Source: CAZSVI01 sp964610205 (GTDB lineage Bacteria; Bacillota; Clostridia; DSM-8532). From it: a stretch of 46,127 nt of DNA. Of the stretch, positions 31,540-40,290 are shown piece after piece; within the stretch, counting starts at the first letter, position 1, and every line of letters begins with the position of its first letter. Where the stretch lies: contig CAZSVI010000007.1 in the NCBI GenBank assembly GCA_964610205.1, positions 1-46,127 of the forward strand, in the 5' to 3' direction. The position numbers and the translations under genes are program-made. Below the pieces are notes generated by a model. It did no database searches. It saw only the letters and a list, made by a program, of their open reading frames with translations, and was not told where the DNA came from.

Positions 31540-32466
31540 ATGAAGGAAATTGATTATAAACATGGTGAAAAGATAAGTATCCTATGTATTTTTGGAAATA
31601 TCATGCTAAGCATTATAAAGCTTGCTGGTGGAATATATGGCGGAAGTAAGGCTATGATCGCCGATGCGCTCCATTCGGCTTCAGATATTGTTACAACAAT
31701 AGTTGTAATTATTGGAATCAGGATTGCCAGGAAGCCGATTGACAAGGAGCATCCCTACGGGCATGGAAAAGTCGAACCGATTTGTGCCGCTCTTCTGGGA
31801 GTTATACTCGTTTTTGCGGCAAGTGCAATTATAAAAGGATCTGTGGAATCTATCCGGACACATTCTTTTGCAACGCCTACTTTTCTTGCGCTTGCGGCAG
31901 CCATACTTTCAATAGCGGTAAAGGAAGGCATGTACAGGATGACATATGCCGCTGGAAAGAATATCAACAGTGAATCGATTATGGCAGATGCATTGCATCA
32001 CCGCTCCGATGCCTTTTCCTCCATAGGCTCCTTCTTTGGTATTCTGGGCAGCATGATAGGGAATTGGCTGAATATTCACTTTCTGGAATATCTGGACCCA
32101 ATTGCGGGAGTGCTGGTTGCTTGCTTCATTTTCAAGGTAGCCTATAAAATTGTAAAGCAGGCGGTAAAGAACTTGATGGACACATCGCCCTGCAATGAAA
32201 AGATATTAAGCATAAAAGATACGGCATCAAGCGTAGAGGGAATTATCTCAATTCCCTTCATAAAGGGCAGGTATGTAGGACAGCATCTTTACATTGACAT
32301 GGAAATTGAAGTATCCCCGGACATAACCGTTGAAGAGGGACACGATATAGCTGCCCGGGTAAGAGGAAAAGTCATAGAAACAATCGGTGATGTTTTTGAT
32401 GTTATGGTGCATGTGGAGCCTGAGACAACTGATTGCACGTCCGCATCACACCACATTCCCTTTTGA
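31540..32466 (+). CDS. Cation diffusion facilitator family metal exporter
   Basis: Membrane antiporter that expels divalent metals in exchange for protons; 308 aa, typical CDF length. Six membrane helices occupy about residues 10-205. The metal site motifs ADALHSASDI (helix 2) and ADALHHRSDAFSS (helix 5) are both present with their Asp/His pairs. The cytosolic C-terminal domain (about 210-300) has the GxxYxxHxxxDxxI/V pattern (GRYVGQHLYIDMEIEV) and HVEPE. AGGAGG lies 7-8 bases before the ATG. The probable NiCo riboswitch in its leader points to Ni and/or Co export, which would fit its place next to a nickel-enzyme operon. Confidence 0.93.
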   Translation: MKEIDYKHGEKISILCIFGNIMLSIIKLAGGIYGGSKAMIADALHSASDIVTTIVVIIGIRIARKPIDKEHPYGHGKVEPICAALLGVILVFAASAIIKGSVESIRTHSFATPTFLALAAAILSIAVKEGMYRMTYAAGKNINSESIMADALHHRSDAFSSIGSFFGILGSMIGNWLNIHFLEYLDPIAGVLVACFIFKVAYKIVKQAVKNLMDTSPCNEKILSIKDTASSVEGIISIPFIKGRYVGQHLYIDMEIEVSPDITVEEGHDIAARVRGKVIETIGDVFDVMVHVEPETTDCTSASHHIPF

Positions 32467-32570
32467 TTAGGTCAGCGCTATTGGTTTCTTTGTAGTCTGT
32501 AACTCGTAATCTTTTATGAAAAAACGTAAATGGAGACCTCTGTTGAGAAAGATATCAATTGTATAAACAC

Positions 32571-32613
32571 TTGATATCATGATGTTTTTTTGCTATAATG
32601 CAATCGAGTGCAT
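32571..32613 (+). promoter_or_regulatory. Promoter and operator of the LacI-family gene
   Basis: TTGATA (32571-32576), a 17-base spacer, TATAAT (32594-32599). The imperfect palindrome ATGCAATCGAGTGCAT (32598-32613) overlaps the -10 box and start point. An 8-bp inverted repeat GATATCAA/TTGATATC (32551-32578) spans the -35 box. It is probably autoregulated. Confidence 0.7.
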
Positions 32614-32628
32614 AAGGTGGGGATTAAA

Positions 32629-33645
32629 ATGCCAGTTACCATTAAGGATGTGGCACAGGATGCCGGAGTATCTTCCTCAACCGTATCCAGGGTTATGAGT
32701 GATGACCCAAGGATTAGTCAGGAGACAAGGATAAAGGTGCTTGACAGTATTAAGCGTCTGGATTATAAGATCAATCCTATGGCCCGTGGTCTGAAAACAA
32801 ACAGGACATATTTGATTGGTTTTGTTTGTCCTGAGCTGGTAAATGATTTTTTCATGCATATTGCTCAGGGTGTTGAGCAGGAATTGAAAAAAAAGGGATA
32901 CCACCTTCTGGTTACATCCTCAAACGAGGATATCATGGAAGAGGATAATCAAGTTCGTATGCTCCTGGATAATCGGGTGGACGGTATCATTATAATTCCG
33001 GTTTCGGGAGAAGGGGAGCATTTCAATATTCCCGGACGAATAAAAACACCTATGGTTTTAATGGACAGACTGGTTCGCAATTTCACAACGGATTCTATCT
33101 TATGCGATAATATCAACGGAACTTATTCCGCCATGGAATATATGATAACGCAAGGTTACAGGCGAATCGGGTTTATTGGGGGTGATATGGAACTGACATC
33201 GGCCCGTGAGCGGTATGAAGGATATAAAAGGGCGCTGCGGGATTACCAGATTCCTTTGGAAGAGGAAATGGTTCTTTTTGGTGATTTTCATATACAAAGC
33301 GGATATGAAATGATGAAAAGATTATTAAGTATTGAAAACCCGCCGGAAAGCATTTTTGTGTCCAATTATTTCATGCAGGTAGGAGCATCCCGCTTTCTTC
33401 TGGAAAACCGAAAAGGACATTTGCCTTTTATGGCAGGCTTCGACGATATGGAGCTGACATCGGTGTTAGGCCTTTCCCAGATAACTGTTACTCAACCCAT
33501 GAAAGAGATGGGTATAACAGCGGCGAACCTGCTGATTAATCGTATAAGCGGCTTTGACAGAAGCTTGCCGCGGATAATCCGGTTAAAGCCCCGGCTATGT
33601 ATATCAAAAAACAGATACCCGATTAAGGATAATACAAAAGACTAA
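32629..33645 (+). CDS. LacI-family transcriptional regulator
   Basis: Repressor of 338 aa. The N-terminal headpiece TIKDVAQDAGVSSSTVSRVMSD is the classic LacI helix-turn-helix, followed by the hinge helix INPMARGLKTNRTYLIGF. A periplasmic-binding-protein-like effector domain fills the rest (DNRVDGIIIIPVSGEG, RRIGFIGGDMELTSARERYEGY, PFMAGFDDMELTSVL). ATG 32629 has AAGGTGGGG 6 bases upstream; a GTG at 32608 lies inside the operator and is rejected. The same TGCAA-type operator precedes the downstream fucose isomerase gene, so the effector is probably a sugar from that pathway. Confidence 0.94.
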   Translation: MPVTIKDVAQDAGVSSSTVSRVMSDDPRISQETRIKVLDSIKRLDYKINPMARGLKTNRTYLIGFVCPELVNDFFMHIAQGVEQELKKKGYHLLVTSSNEDIMEEDNQVRMLLDNRVDGIIIIPVSGEGEHFNIPGRIKTPMVLMDRLVRNFTTDSILCDNINGTYSAMEYMITQGYRRIGFIGGDMELTSARERYEGYKRALRDYQIPLEEEMVLFGDFHIQSGYEMMKRLLSIENPPESIFVSNYFMQVGASRFLLENRKGHLPFMAGFDDMELTSVLGLSQITVTQPMKEMGITAANLLINRISGFDRSLPRIIRLKPRLCISKNRYPIKDNTKD

Positions 33646-33682
33646 TCATGCCGCACATTATTGATTTCATTATTATAATTAT

Positions 33683-33700
33683 AATGCAAACGATTGCATT
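33683..33700 (+). promoter_or_regulatory. LacI-type operator of the fucose isomerase gene
   Basis: AATGCAAACGATTGCATT, with 7-bp inverted arms, overlaps the end of a TATAAT box (33680-33685) and ends just before the AAGGAGG ribosome site. Half-sites match the operator at 32598-32613. Confidence 0.72.
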
Positions 33701-33714
33701 AAGGAGGCGATTTT

Positions 33715-35532
33715 GTGGAGTATCAAAAAGGCTTACATGTTACAGAGCCCAAAAACCGTTATTATTGCAGGCTTCCGAAAATAGGAATACGTCCTGTCAT
33801 TGATGGCCGTACCCGTGGAGTAAGGGAATCATTGGAGGAACAGACCATGAATATGGCCAAAGCTTGCGCCGGGCTGCTGGAGGAAAACCTGAGGCACGTA
33901 AACGGTCTTCGGGCAGAATGTGTTATTGCCGACAGTTGTATCGGCGGTGTAGCCGAAGCTGCCCGGTGTGCGGACAAATTCAACAGGGAAGGAGTTGGAG
34001 TATCCATTACCGTAACGCCTTGCTGGTGTTACGGATCGGAAACCATGGATATGGATCCTCACATTCCAAAAGCCGTATGGGGATTTAATGGAACCGAACG
34101 TCCGGGAGCCGTATATTTGGCTGCTGTTCTGGCTGCTCACAATCAAAAAGGGATTCCGGTCTTTGGCATCTATGGGAAAAACGTTCAGGATGCCGGTGAT
34201 CAGACGATTCCGGTTGATGTAAAGGAAAAACTGCTGCGTTTTGCCCGGGCGGGATTAGCTGTGGCAGAAATGAAGGGGAAATCATATTTATCAATGGGAT
34301 CTGTATCCATGGGGATTGCAGGCTCCATTGTAGATGAGGGTTTCTTTCAGGATTACCTGGGTATGCGGAATGAATATGTCGATTTAACTGAATTTATCCG
34401 GAGAATAAATGAGAGGATATATGACAATGAAGAATTCATAAAAGCTTTGGTATGGATGAAAGAGAATTGCCGTGAGGGCAGTGACAATAATGAACCGGTA
34501 TTGAGAAAAGGGCGGGAGCAGTTGGATAAGGAATGGGAATTCTGTGTAAAGGTGGCCATCATAGCGAGAGACTTAATGGTAGGAAATCCGAGACTGAAGG
34601 AACTTGGTTTCGGAGAAGAAGCAAACGGACACAACGCCATATTATCAGGATTCCAGGGGCAGCGTCAATGGACGGATTATTTCCCGAACGGAGATTTTTT
34701 GGAGACCATACTAAACAGTTCCTTTGATTGGACGGGAATTCGACAGCCGTACCTGGTCGCAACCGAAAATGACAGTCTGAACGGTGTGGTTATGCTATTC
34801 GGTCACCTGTTGACAAATACGGCCCAGGTCTTTGCCGATGTACGTACATATTGGAGCCATGAGGCGGTTAAAAGGGTTACCGGATATAGTATGGAAGGTC
34901 ATGGGGCGAATGGTATTATTCATCTTATAAATTCGGGATCGGCGGCAATGGATGGTACCGGGCAGCAGACAAAAGACGGTCAGCCGGTTATGAAGCCATG
35001 GTGGGAAATAACTCCGGATGAAGCGAAAAAATGTCTGGATGCAACTCAATGGCGACCTGCAAATATAGGGTATTTCCGGGGCGGGGGTTTTTCATCGGAT
35101 TTCCTGACCTGCGGAGGAATGCCCATAACCATGTCCAGGTTAAATCTGGTGAAGGGACTTGGCCCCGTTCTTCAGATTGCGGAAGGTTTTACTGTTGATT
35201 TGCCTGATGAAGTCCATGACAAACTAGACCAAAGAACAGACCCAACCTGGCCTACAACATGGTTTGCGCCGAGGCTTACGGGGAAGGGTGCATTTAAGGA
35301 TGTTTATGCGGTTATGTCAAATTGGGGAGCCAATCATGGCGCATTCAGCTATGGACATATTGGAGCCGACCTGATTACACTGGCATCCATGCTTCGAATA
35401 CCCGTATGTATGCATAATGTGGCTGATGAAAAAGTTTACAGGCCCGGCGCCTGGGCAGCGTTCGGCACGGAGGATCCGGAAGGTTCGGATTACCGTGCCT
35501 GCCGAAATTTTGGGCCTTTATACGGAAAATAG
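33715..35532 (+). CDS. fucI: L-fucose isomerase
   Basis: Converts L-fucose to L-fuculose (and D-arabinose to D-ribulose); 605 aa, near the 591 aa of the E. coli enzyme. The Mn-binding and catalytic residues are visible: Glu in PYLVATENDSLNG, Asp in QVFADVRTYWSHEA, and His in SNWGANHGAFSYGHIG. The start is GTG with AAGGAGG 7 bases upstream. It stands alone behind a LacI-type regulator and operator, with no fuculokinase, aldolase or transporter nearby, so the rest of the pathway must lie elsewhere or the substrate may be another sugar. A hairpin terminator follows at 35664. Confidence 0.95.
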   Translation: MEYQKGLHVTEPKNRYYCRLPKIGIRPVIDGRTRGVRESLEEQTMNMAKACAGLLEENLRHVNGLRAECVIADSCIGGVAEAARCADKFNREGVGVSITVTPCWCYGSETMDMDPHIPKAVWGFNGTERPGAVYLAAVLAAHNQKGIPVFGIYGKNVQDAGDQTIPVDVKEKLLRFARAGLAVAEMKGKSYLSMGSVSMGIAGSIVDEGFFQDYLGMRNEYVDLTEFIRRINERIYDNEEFIKALVWMKENCREGSDNNEPVLRKGREQLDKEWEFCVKVAIIARDLMVGNPRLKELGFGEEANGHNAILSGFQGQRQWTDYFPNGDFLETILNSSFDWTGIRQPYLVATENDSLNGVVMLFGHLLTNTAQVFADVRTYWSHEAVKRVTGYSMEGHGANGIIHLINSGSAAMDGTGQQTKDGQPVMKPWWEITPDEAKKCLDATQWRPANIGYFRGGGFSSDFLTCGGMPITMSRLNLVKGLGPVLQIAEGFTVDLPDEVHDKLDQRTDPTWPTTWFAPRLTGKGAFKDVYAVMSNWGANHGAFSYGHIGADLITLASMLRIPVCMHNVADEKVYRPGAWAAFGTEDPEGSDYRACRNFGPLYGK

Positions 35533-35663
35533 TAAAATCGTCATTAAAATCCTGGAAGCGGTTTCAATACCGCACAGCAAGCATAATTATTGAATCCATA
35601 TCAAATCCGGAATTCATATTGTCACCATAGCATATTGATACAATTCATGGGTATTATTAAAAG

Positions 35664-35701
35664 CATAAGAAGCATATCCTTCGGAGGGTACGCTTCTTAG
35701 C
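35664..35701 (+). terminator. Terminator-like hairpin after fucI
   Basis: TAAGAAGC (35666-35673) pairs with GCTTCTTA (35692-35699); the inner CC-TTCG-GAGG gives a TTCG-type tip. The T-run is poor. The rest of the 330-base gap between fucI and yerC holds only the yerC promoter. Confidence 0.6.
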
Positions 35702-35741
35702 TATTGAACAAACTTATTTAACTCAACTTCCCTGATTTCCT

Positions 35742-35770
35742 TTGACTTTATTTGACGTATTAGATAAAAT
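35742..35770 (+). promoter_or_regulatory. Promoter of yerC-secA
   Basis: TTGACT (35742-35747), a 17-base spacer and TAAAAT (35765-35770). Transcription would begin near 35777. Confidence 0.65.
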
Positions 35771-35861
35771 ATGAAGTAATGAAGTAATGAGTAAAAGAAA
35801 TACTTCAGTAAAGGTCAAACTTTTTTCTGAGAAATCAGTATATCTTAATGGAGTGAGTTTT

Positions 35862-36170
35862 TTGAACAAAAAGCTACAGGACGAGATTACCGATAAGCTG
35901 TTTCAAGCAATTCTTCTTTTGAAAACAAAGGAGGAGTGCTACAGCTTTTTTGAAGATATTGGTACCATCGCCGAAATCAAAGCTTTTGCTCAGCGTTTGG
36001 AAGTGGCTAAAATGCTTGATAATGGTAAGACTTATCGGGAAATTCATGAAAAAACCGGAGCGAGTGAGGCGACTATCAGCAGGGTAAGCCGTTGTCTTAA
36101 TTACGGTGCCGATGGATATCAGTTAATCCTTAAAAGACTTAAGGATAAACCGGAAGGAGAGAGTGAATAA
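35862..36170 (+). CDS. yerC: YerC/YecD-family TrpR-related DNA-binding protein
   Basis: Small TrpR-fold protein, 102 aa. Helices in LFQAILLLKTKEECYSFFEDI and EIKAFAQRLEVAKML lead into the helix-turn-helix GKTYREIHEKTGASEATISRVSRCL. The TTG start at 35862 is chosen because GGAG and GAGTGAG lie 4-8 bases upstream and the product then has the usual length. An in-frame ATG at 35787 lacks a ribosome site and lies about 10 bases from the predicted transcription start. The protein's target in Firmicutes is not well defined. The stop lies just before the secA start, so both genes form an operon. Confidence 0.88.
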   Translation: MNKKLQDEITDKLFQAILLLKTKEECYSFFEDIGTIAEIKAFAQRLEVAKMLDNGKTYREIHEKTGASEATISRVSRCLNYGADGYQLILKRLKDKPEGESE

Positions 36171-36171
36171 T

Positions 36172-38898
36172 TTGAAATTATTGGAGAAAATATTTGGAAA
36201 TTACAGTGATAAGGAAGTTAAGAGGCTTGAACCTCTGGCTGATCAAATAGAAGAGATGGAAAGCGATATGGAAAATCTTTCCGACGAAGAATTAAGAGCG
36301 AAAACACCAGGGTTTAAGAAGAGGCTCCAGGAGGGGGAAACACTTGAGGATATCCTTCCGGAAGCATTCGCTGTAGTTCGGGAAGCTTCAAAACGGGTAT
36401 TGGGTTTACGCCATTACCGGGTTCAGTTGATTGGCGGCATTGTTCTTCACCAGGGACGGATCGCCGAAATGAAAACCGGAGAAGGAAAAACCCTGGTTGC
36501 CACTCTACCGGTCTATTTAAACGCGCTGGAAGGAAAAGGGGTTCATATTGTTACCGTAAATGATTACCTTGCCCGGCGTGATGCAGAGTGGATGGGAAAG
36601 GTGTATCAGTTTCTGGGCCTGAACGTTGGCGTAATTGTTCACGATCTTGATACCGAACAACGCCGGAAAGCTTATAACAGTGATATCACTTATGGAACAA
36701 ATAATGAGTTTGGTTTTGATTACCTGAGAGACAACATGGTGGTTTATAAAGAACAGATGGTACAGAGAGGACATTATTACGCCATTGTCGACGAAGTGGA
36801 CTCCATTCTTGTGGATGAAGCCCGAACGCCATTGATTATATCAGGACCTGGCGACAAATCCACCGATCTGTATCAACAGGCAGATGCTTTTGCCCGGAAA
36901 CTAAAAAAGAAGGTTTTCAAAGAAACCGATGACAAAACCCACGACGATGACATTGACGCGGACTATATTGTAGATGAAAAGGCGCATACGTCCACACTTA
37001 CAGCAAAAGGCGTGGCGAAGGCGGAAAAATTTTTTAATATTGAAAATCTTTCGGATGCCGAAAATATGACTATATCCCATCATATTAACCAGGCTATACG
37101 AGCACACGGCTTAATGAAAAGAGACGTTGATTATGTGGATAAAGACGGGGAAATCATCATTGTCGATGAGTTTACCGGTCGTTTGATGTATGGCCGAAGG
37201 TACAGCGACGGACTTCATCAGGCTATCGAGGCAAAGGAAGGCGTAACGGTGGAAAGGGAGAGCAAAACCCTGGCTACCATTACTTTTCAAAATTATTTCA
37301 GAATGTACACGAAACTGGCCGGTATGACCGGTACAGCAATGACCGAAGAGCAGGAATTCCAGGCTATTTACAAGCTGGATGTTATTGTTATTCCCACAAA
37401 TCTTCCGGTTATCCGCGAGGATCATCCTGACGTTGTTTACAAAGGCACTGCCGGAAAATTCAACGCAGTTATTGACGATATCGAACAAAGTCATGAAAAA
37501 GGTCAGCCTGTTCTGGTAGGAACCATTTCCATCGAAACATCGGAACATCTGAGCCAATTGTTAAAAAGGCGCGGAGTGAAGCATAATGTGTTAAATGCCA
37601 AATACCATGACAAGGAAGCGGAGATTGTAGCTCAGGCCGGAAAATACGAGGCGGTGACCATCGCCACAAACATGGCTGGGCGTGGTACCGATATTATGCT
37701 GGGCGGTAATCCTGAATTTCTTGCTAAACAGGATATGCGCAAGCAGGGAATGGATGATTTTTATATAAATATATCCACCAGTTTTAATGAAACCGATGAT
37801 GAGGAAATATTGAAGGCACGTTCGGTTTATAAAAAATTGTATGAGCAGTATAAAAAGGAAACGGATTCGGAAAAAGTCAAGGTAATTGAAGCAGGCGGGT
37901 TGAAAATCATAGGAACCGAACGTCATGAATCCAGGCGTATAGATAATCAGCTCCGCGGTCGTTCAGGCCGCCAGGGGGATCCCGGGGAGTCCCGGTTCTA
38001 TATTTCTCTGGAAGATGACCTGATGCGCCTTTTCGGCTCCGAAAGGCTTTCAAGGATGGTCAGCATGCTGGGGCTGGAAGAGGATCAACCGATTGAACAC
38101 CGTATGCTATCCAATACGATAGAGAATGCTCAGAAAAAGATTGAAGGAATCAACTTTAACCGCCGTAAGAATGTTCTTCAATATGATGATGTCATGAACC
38201 AGCAGCGTGAGCTTATCTATAAGGAGCGGTACAAGGTTCTTAACGGGGAAAACCTGAGGGACAACTTCCTGAAGATGCTGGAGGGTATAGTGGAGTATAT
38301 TATAACCCTGTACTGTAAGGAAAGTCCTTACCCCGACGATTGGGACTGGAACGCATTAAAGTCATACGCCGAGAGTATTGTTCTGCCCAAGGATTCGATA
38401 AATTCCGCAGAATTTGATTTTGAAATCATTACAGTAGACCGGCTGCGGGAGGTAATGTATGAAAAGGCTCTGCAGCGCTACGAAGAGCAGGAGAAAGCTT
38501 TCGGCAATGATATTATAAGAGAGCTGGAGCGTCGCATACTCTTAAAATCAGTTGACGAGAAGTGGATGGATCATATTGACGCGATGGATCAGCTTAAATA
38601 TGGAATAGGTCTCAGGGCATACGGACAAAGGGATCCTATTGTTGAATACCGGATGGAAGGCTTTGATATGTTCGATGAAATGATACGGAACATTCAGCAG
38701 GATTCCATCAGGGAACTTATGAATGTCAGGAAGGAAAACATTGTAGTGCAGAGGACCCAGGTAGCAAGACCTGTAATGGCATCTCACGGAGGGGATGGGG
38801 TGAAAAAACCCAAAAAGCGTGAAGCCGAAAAAGTAGGAAGGAATGATCCCTGCCCCTGTGGAAGCGGAAAAAAATATAAGAAATGCTGCGGAGCTTAG
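36172..38898 (+). CDS. secA: Preprotein translocase ATPase SecA
   Basis: Motor of Sec protein export, 908 aa. Motifs in order: Walker A MKTGEGKTLVATLP, VNDYLARRDAEWM, the DEAD-type Walker B VDEVDSILVDEARTPLIISG, the second helicase half with TNMAGRGTDIMLGG and LRGRSGRQGDPGESRFY, and the C-terminal zinc SEC-C motif NDPCPCGSGKKYKKCC. An acidic Asp-rich insert (about residues 240-262) lies in the preprotein-binding region. TTG 36172 gives MKLLEKIFG, the common clostridial N-terminus, with AAGGAG 12 bases upstream; GTG 36163, overlapping yerC, is the alternative start. No prfB follows; folC does. Confidence 0.96.
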   Translation: MKLLEKIFGNYSDKEVKRLEPLADQIEEMESDMENLSDEELRAKTPGFKKRLQEGETLEDILPEAFAVVREASKRVLGLRHYRVQLIGGIVLHQGRIAEMKTGEGKTLVATLPVYLNALEGKGVHIVTVNDYLARRDAEWMGKVYQFLGLNVGVIVHDLDTEQRRKAYNSDITYGTNNEFGFDYLRDNMVVYKEQMVQRGHYYAIVDEVDSILVDEARTPLIISGPGDKSTDLYQQADAFARKLKKKVFKETDDKTHDDDIDADYIVDEKAHTSTLTAKGVAKAEKFFNIENLSDAENMTISHHINQAIRAHGLMKRDVDYVDKDGEIIIVDEFTGRLMYGRRYSDGLHQAIEAKEGVTVERESKTLATITFQNYFRMYTKLAGMTGTAMTEEQEFQAIYKLDVIVIPTNLPVIREDHPDVVYKGTAGKFNAVIDDIEQSHEKGQPVLVGTISIETSEHLSQLLKRRGVKHNVLNAKYHDKEAEIVAQAGKYEAVTIATNMAGRGTDIMLGGNPEFLAKQDMRKQGMDDFYINISTSFNETDDEEILKARSVYKKLYEQYKKETDSEKVKVIEAGGLKIIGTERHESRRIDNQLRGRSGRQGDPGESRFYISLEDDLMRLFGSERLSRMVSMLGLEEDQPIEHRMLSNTIENAQKKIEGINFNRRKNVLQYDDVMNQQRELIYKERYKVLNGENLRDNFLKMLEGIVEYIITLYCKESPYPDDWDWNALKSYAESIVLPKDSINSAEFDFEIITVDRLREVMYEKALQRYEEQEKAFGNDIIRELERRILLKSVDEKWMDHIDAMDQLKYGIGLRAYGQRDPIVEYRMEGFDMFDEMIRNIQQDSIRELMNVRKENIVVQRTQVARPVMASHGGDGVKKPKKREAEKVGRNDPCPCGSGKKYKKCCGA

Positions 38899-38905
38899 CT
38901 GTTTA

Positions 38906-38956
38906 TATACATTGAACCAAGTTTTTGTGTCATTCTGAGTGAAGCGAAGAATTTTT
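38906..38956 (+). mobile_element. MITE left-end fragment
   Basis: TATACATTGAACCAAG, then TTTTTGTGTCATTCTG and AGTGAAGCGAAGAAT, align with the first 50 bases of the element at 19548, with about seven differences and a 2-base gap. The right end is absent. It lies between secA and folC. Confidence 0.65.
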
Positions 38957-38988
38957 TCCGATATGGAAAATAATACGATGAGGAAAAT

Positions 38989-40275
38989 ATGAACTATAAT
39001 GAATCACTTGATTATATACACAGCCTAAGCCGTTTTGGTAGCAAACCGGGCCTGGATAGGATAAAAATCCTTGCCGCGCGGCTGGGAAATCCTCAACACA
39101 GGCTGAAATTCATTCATATTGCGGGAACCAACGGCAAGGGTTCAACGGCGGCTTTTCTTGCGAGCATATTATCCTGTGAAGGCTATTCAACAGGTCTCTA
39201 TACATCGCCTTTTTTAGTTTGCTTTAATGAAAGAATCATGCTGAACGGCAAGAAAATATCAAACGAGGATTTAGCTGAATATGCTACCAGAGTAAAGGCT
39301 GTTATAGATGTAATGGTGGGGGAAGGTCTGGAGCATCCTACTGAGTTTGAAGTCATTACGGCTCTTTCCTTTCTGTATTTCCTTGAAAATAAGTGTGATG
39401 TTGTTGTTTTGGAAACGGGTATGGGAGGACGCTTTGATGCTACGAACAGCATTCCCAGCCCGGTGGTATCGGTAATTACGAAAATTGCGATGGATCACAT
39501 GGGGATCCTGGGGAATACCCTGTCATGCATAGCATATGAGAAAGCGGGAATTATTAAGAAAAACGGAAAGGTTGTAACATATCCCCAGGAAGAATCCGCG
39601 TACCAAACCATTGCTGCGGTATGCAAAGAAAATGACGCAAGCCTGTATATTGCCGATATCAATGAGTTGACCGGTATTGAGGTGCATAAAGGCGGGCTTG
39701 GTTTTTATCATCCATTATACGGGAAAATCAAAACATCTGTAAACGGGATACACCAGGTTTATAATGCCGCAGTGGCAATAAAAACAATTGAAGTTTTAAA
39801 AGAATCCGGCTTTAACATAAAGGGACAAGCAGTTTTAAACGGATTTTCCAGTGCAAAATGGCCGGGGCGGTTTGAGTTGCTGCGGGAGAACCCTGATTTT
39901 TATATTGACGCGGCCCACAACCCCGATGGAATCCGTTCTTTTATTGATACATTCAGGGAAGTATACCCAGGGAAAAAAGCCACGGTTATTTTTGGAGTAA
40001 TGAAGGACAAGGATTATGAAACAATGCTCAGGGAGATTTCCGTTATTACAAATAGGTTTATAGCCGTAACTCCTGAAACCCCAAGGGCACTGTCTGCGAA
40101 AAGTCTGTATGAAATTATGAGGAAGTATTGTGAAAATGTAGAATGTAGTGATACAATAATAGAAGCGGTTGAAAAAACAATATATAGAGCTAATAAAAAT
40201 GATGTTATTGTGGCTTTAGGTTCGCTGTTTTATATCGGGCATGTACGCAATATACTTAAAAATGGTAAAAATTGA
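38989..40275 (+). CDS. folC: Bifunctional folylpolyglutamate/dihydrofolate synthase
   Basis: Adds glutamate to folates (and possibly makes dihydrofolate); Mur-ligase fold, 428 aa. The P-loop is IAGTNGKGSTAAFLASIL; other landmarks are SPFLVCFNERI, ETGMGGRFDATN, the carbamylated-Lys region near AYEKAGIIKK, and the C-terminal domain with DAAHNPDGIRSF and FGVMKDKDY. ATGAGG about 7 bases upstream supports the start. The next gene follows after 15 bases and may be cotranscribed. Together with folD at the window start it serves one-carbon metabolism, but the two are far apart. Confidence 0.95.
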   Translation: MNYNESLDYIHSLSRFGSKPGLDRIKILAARLGNPQHRLKFIHIAGTNGKGSTAAFLASILSCEGYSTGLYTSPFLVCFNERIMLNGKKISNEDLAEYATRVKAVIDVMVGEGLEHPTEFEVITALSFLYFLENKCDVVVLETGMGGRFDATNSIPSPVVSVITKIAMDHMGILGNTLSCIAYEKAGIIKKNGKVVTYPQEESAYQTIAAVCKENDASLYIADINELTGIEVHKGGLGFYHPLYGKIKTSVNGIHQVYNAAVAIKTIEVLKESGFNIKGQAVLNGFSSAKWPGRFELLRENPDFYIDAAHNPDGIRSFIDTFREVYPGKKATVIFGVMKDKDYETMLREISVITNRFIAVTPETPRALSAKSLYEIMRKYCENVECSDTIIEAVEKTIYRANKNDVIVALGSLFYIGHVRNILKNGKN

Positions 40276-40290
40276 TACGGGGGTAAGAAG

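Noticed and set aside
35787..35861. A longer start for the YerC-like protein
   Set aside because: The ATG lacks a ribosome site and would leave only about 10 bases of leader from the predicted promoter; the TTG at 35862 has a site and gives the usual length.
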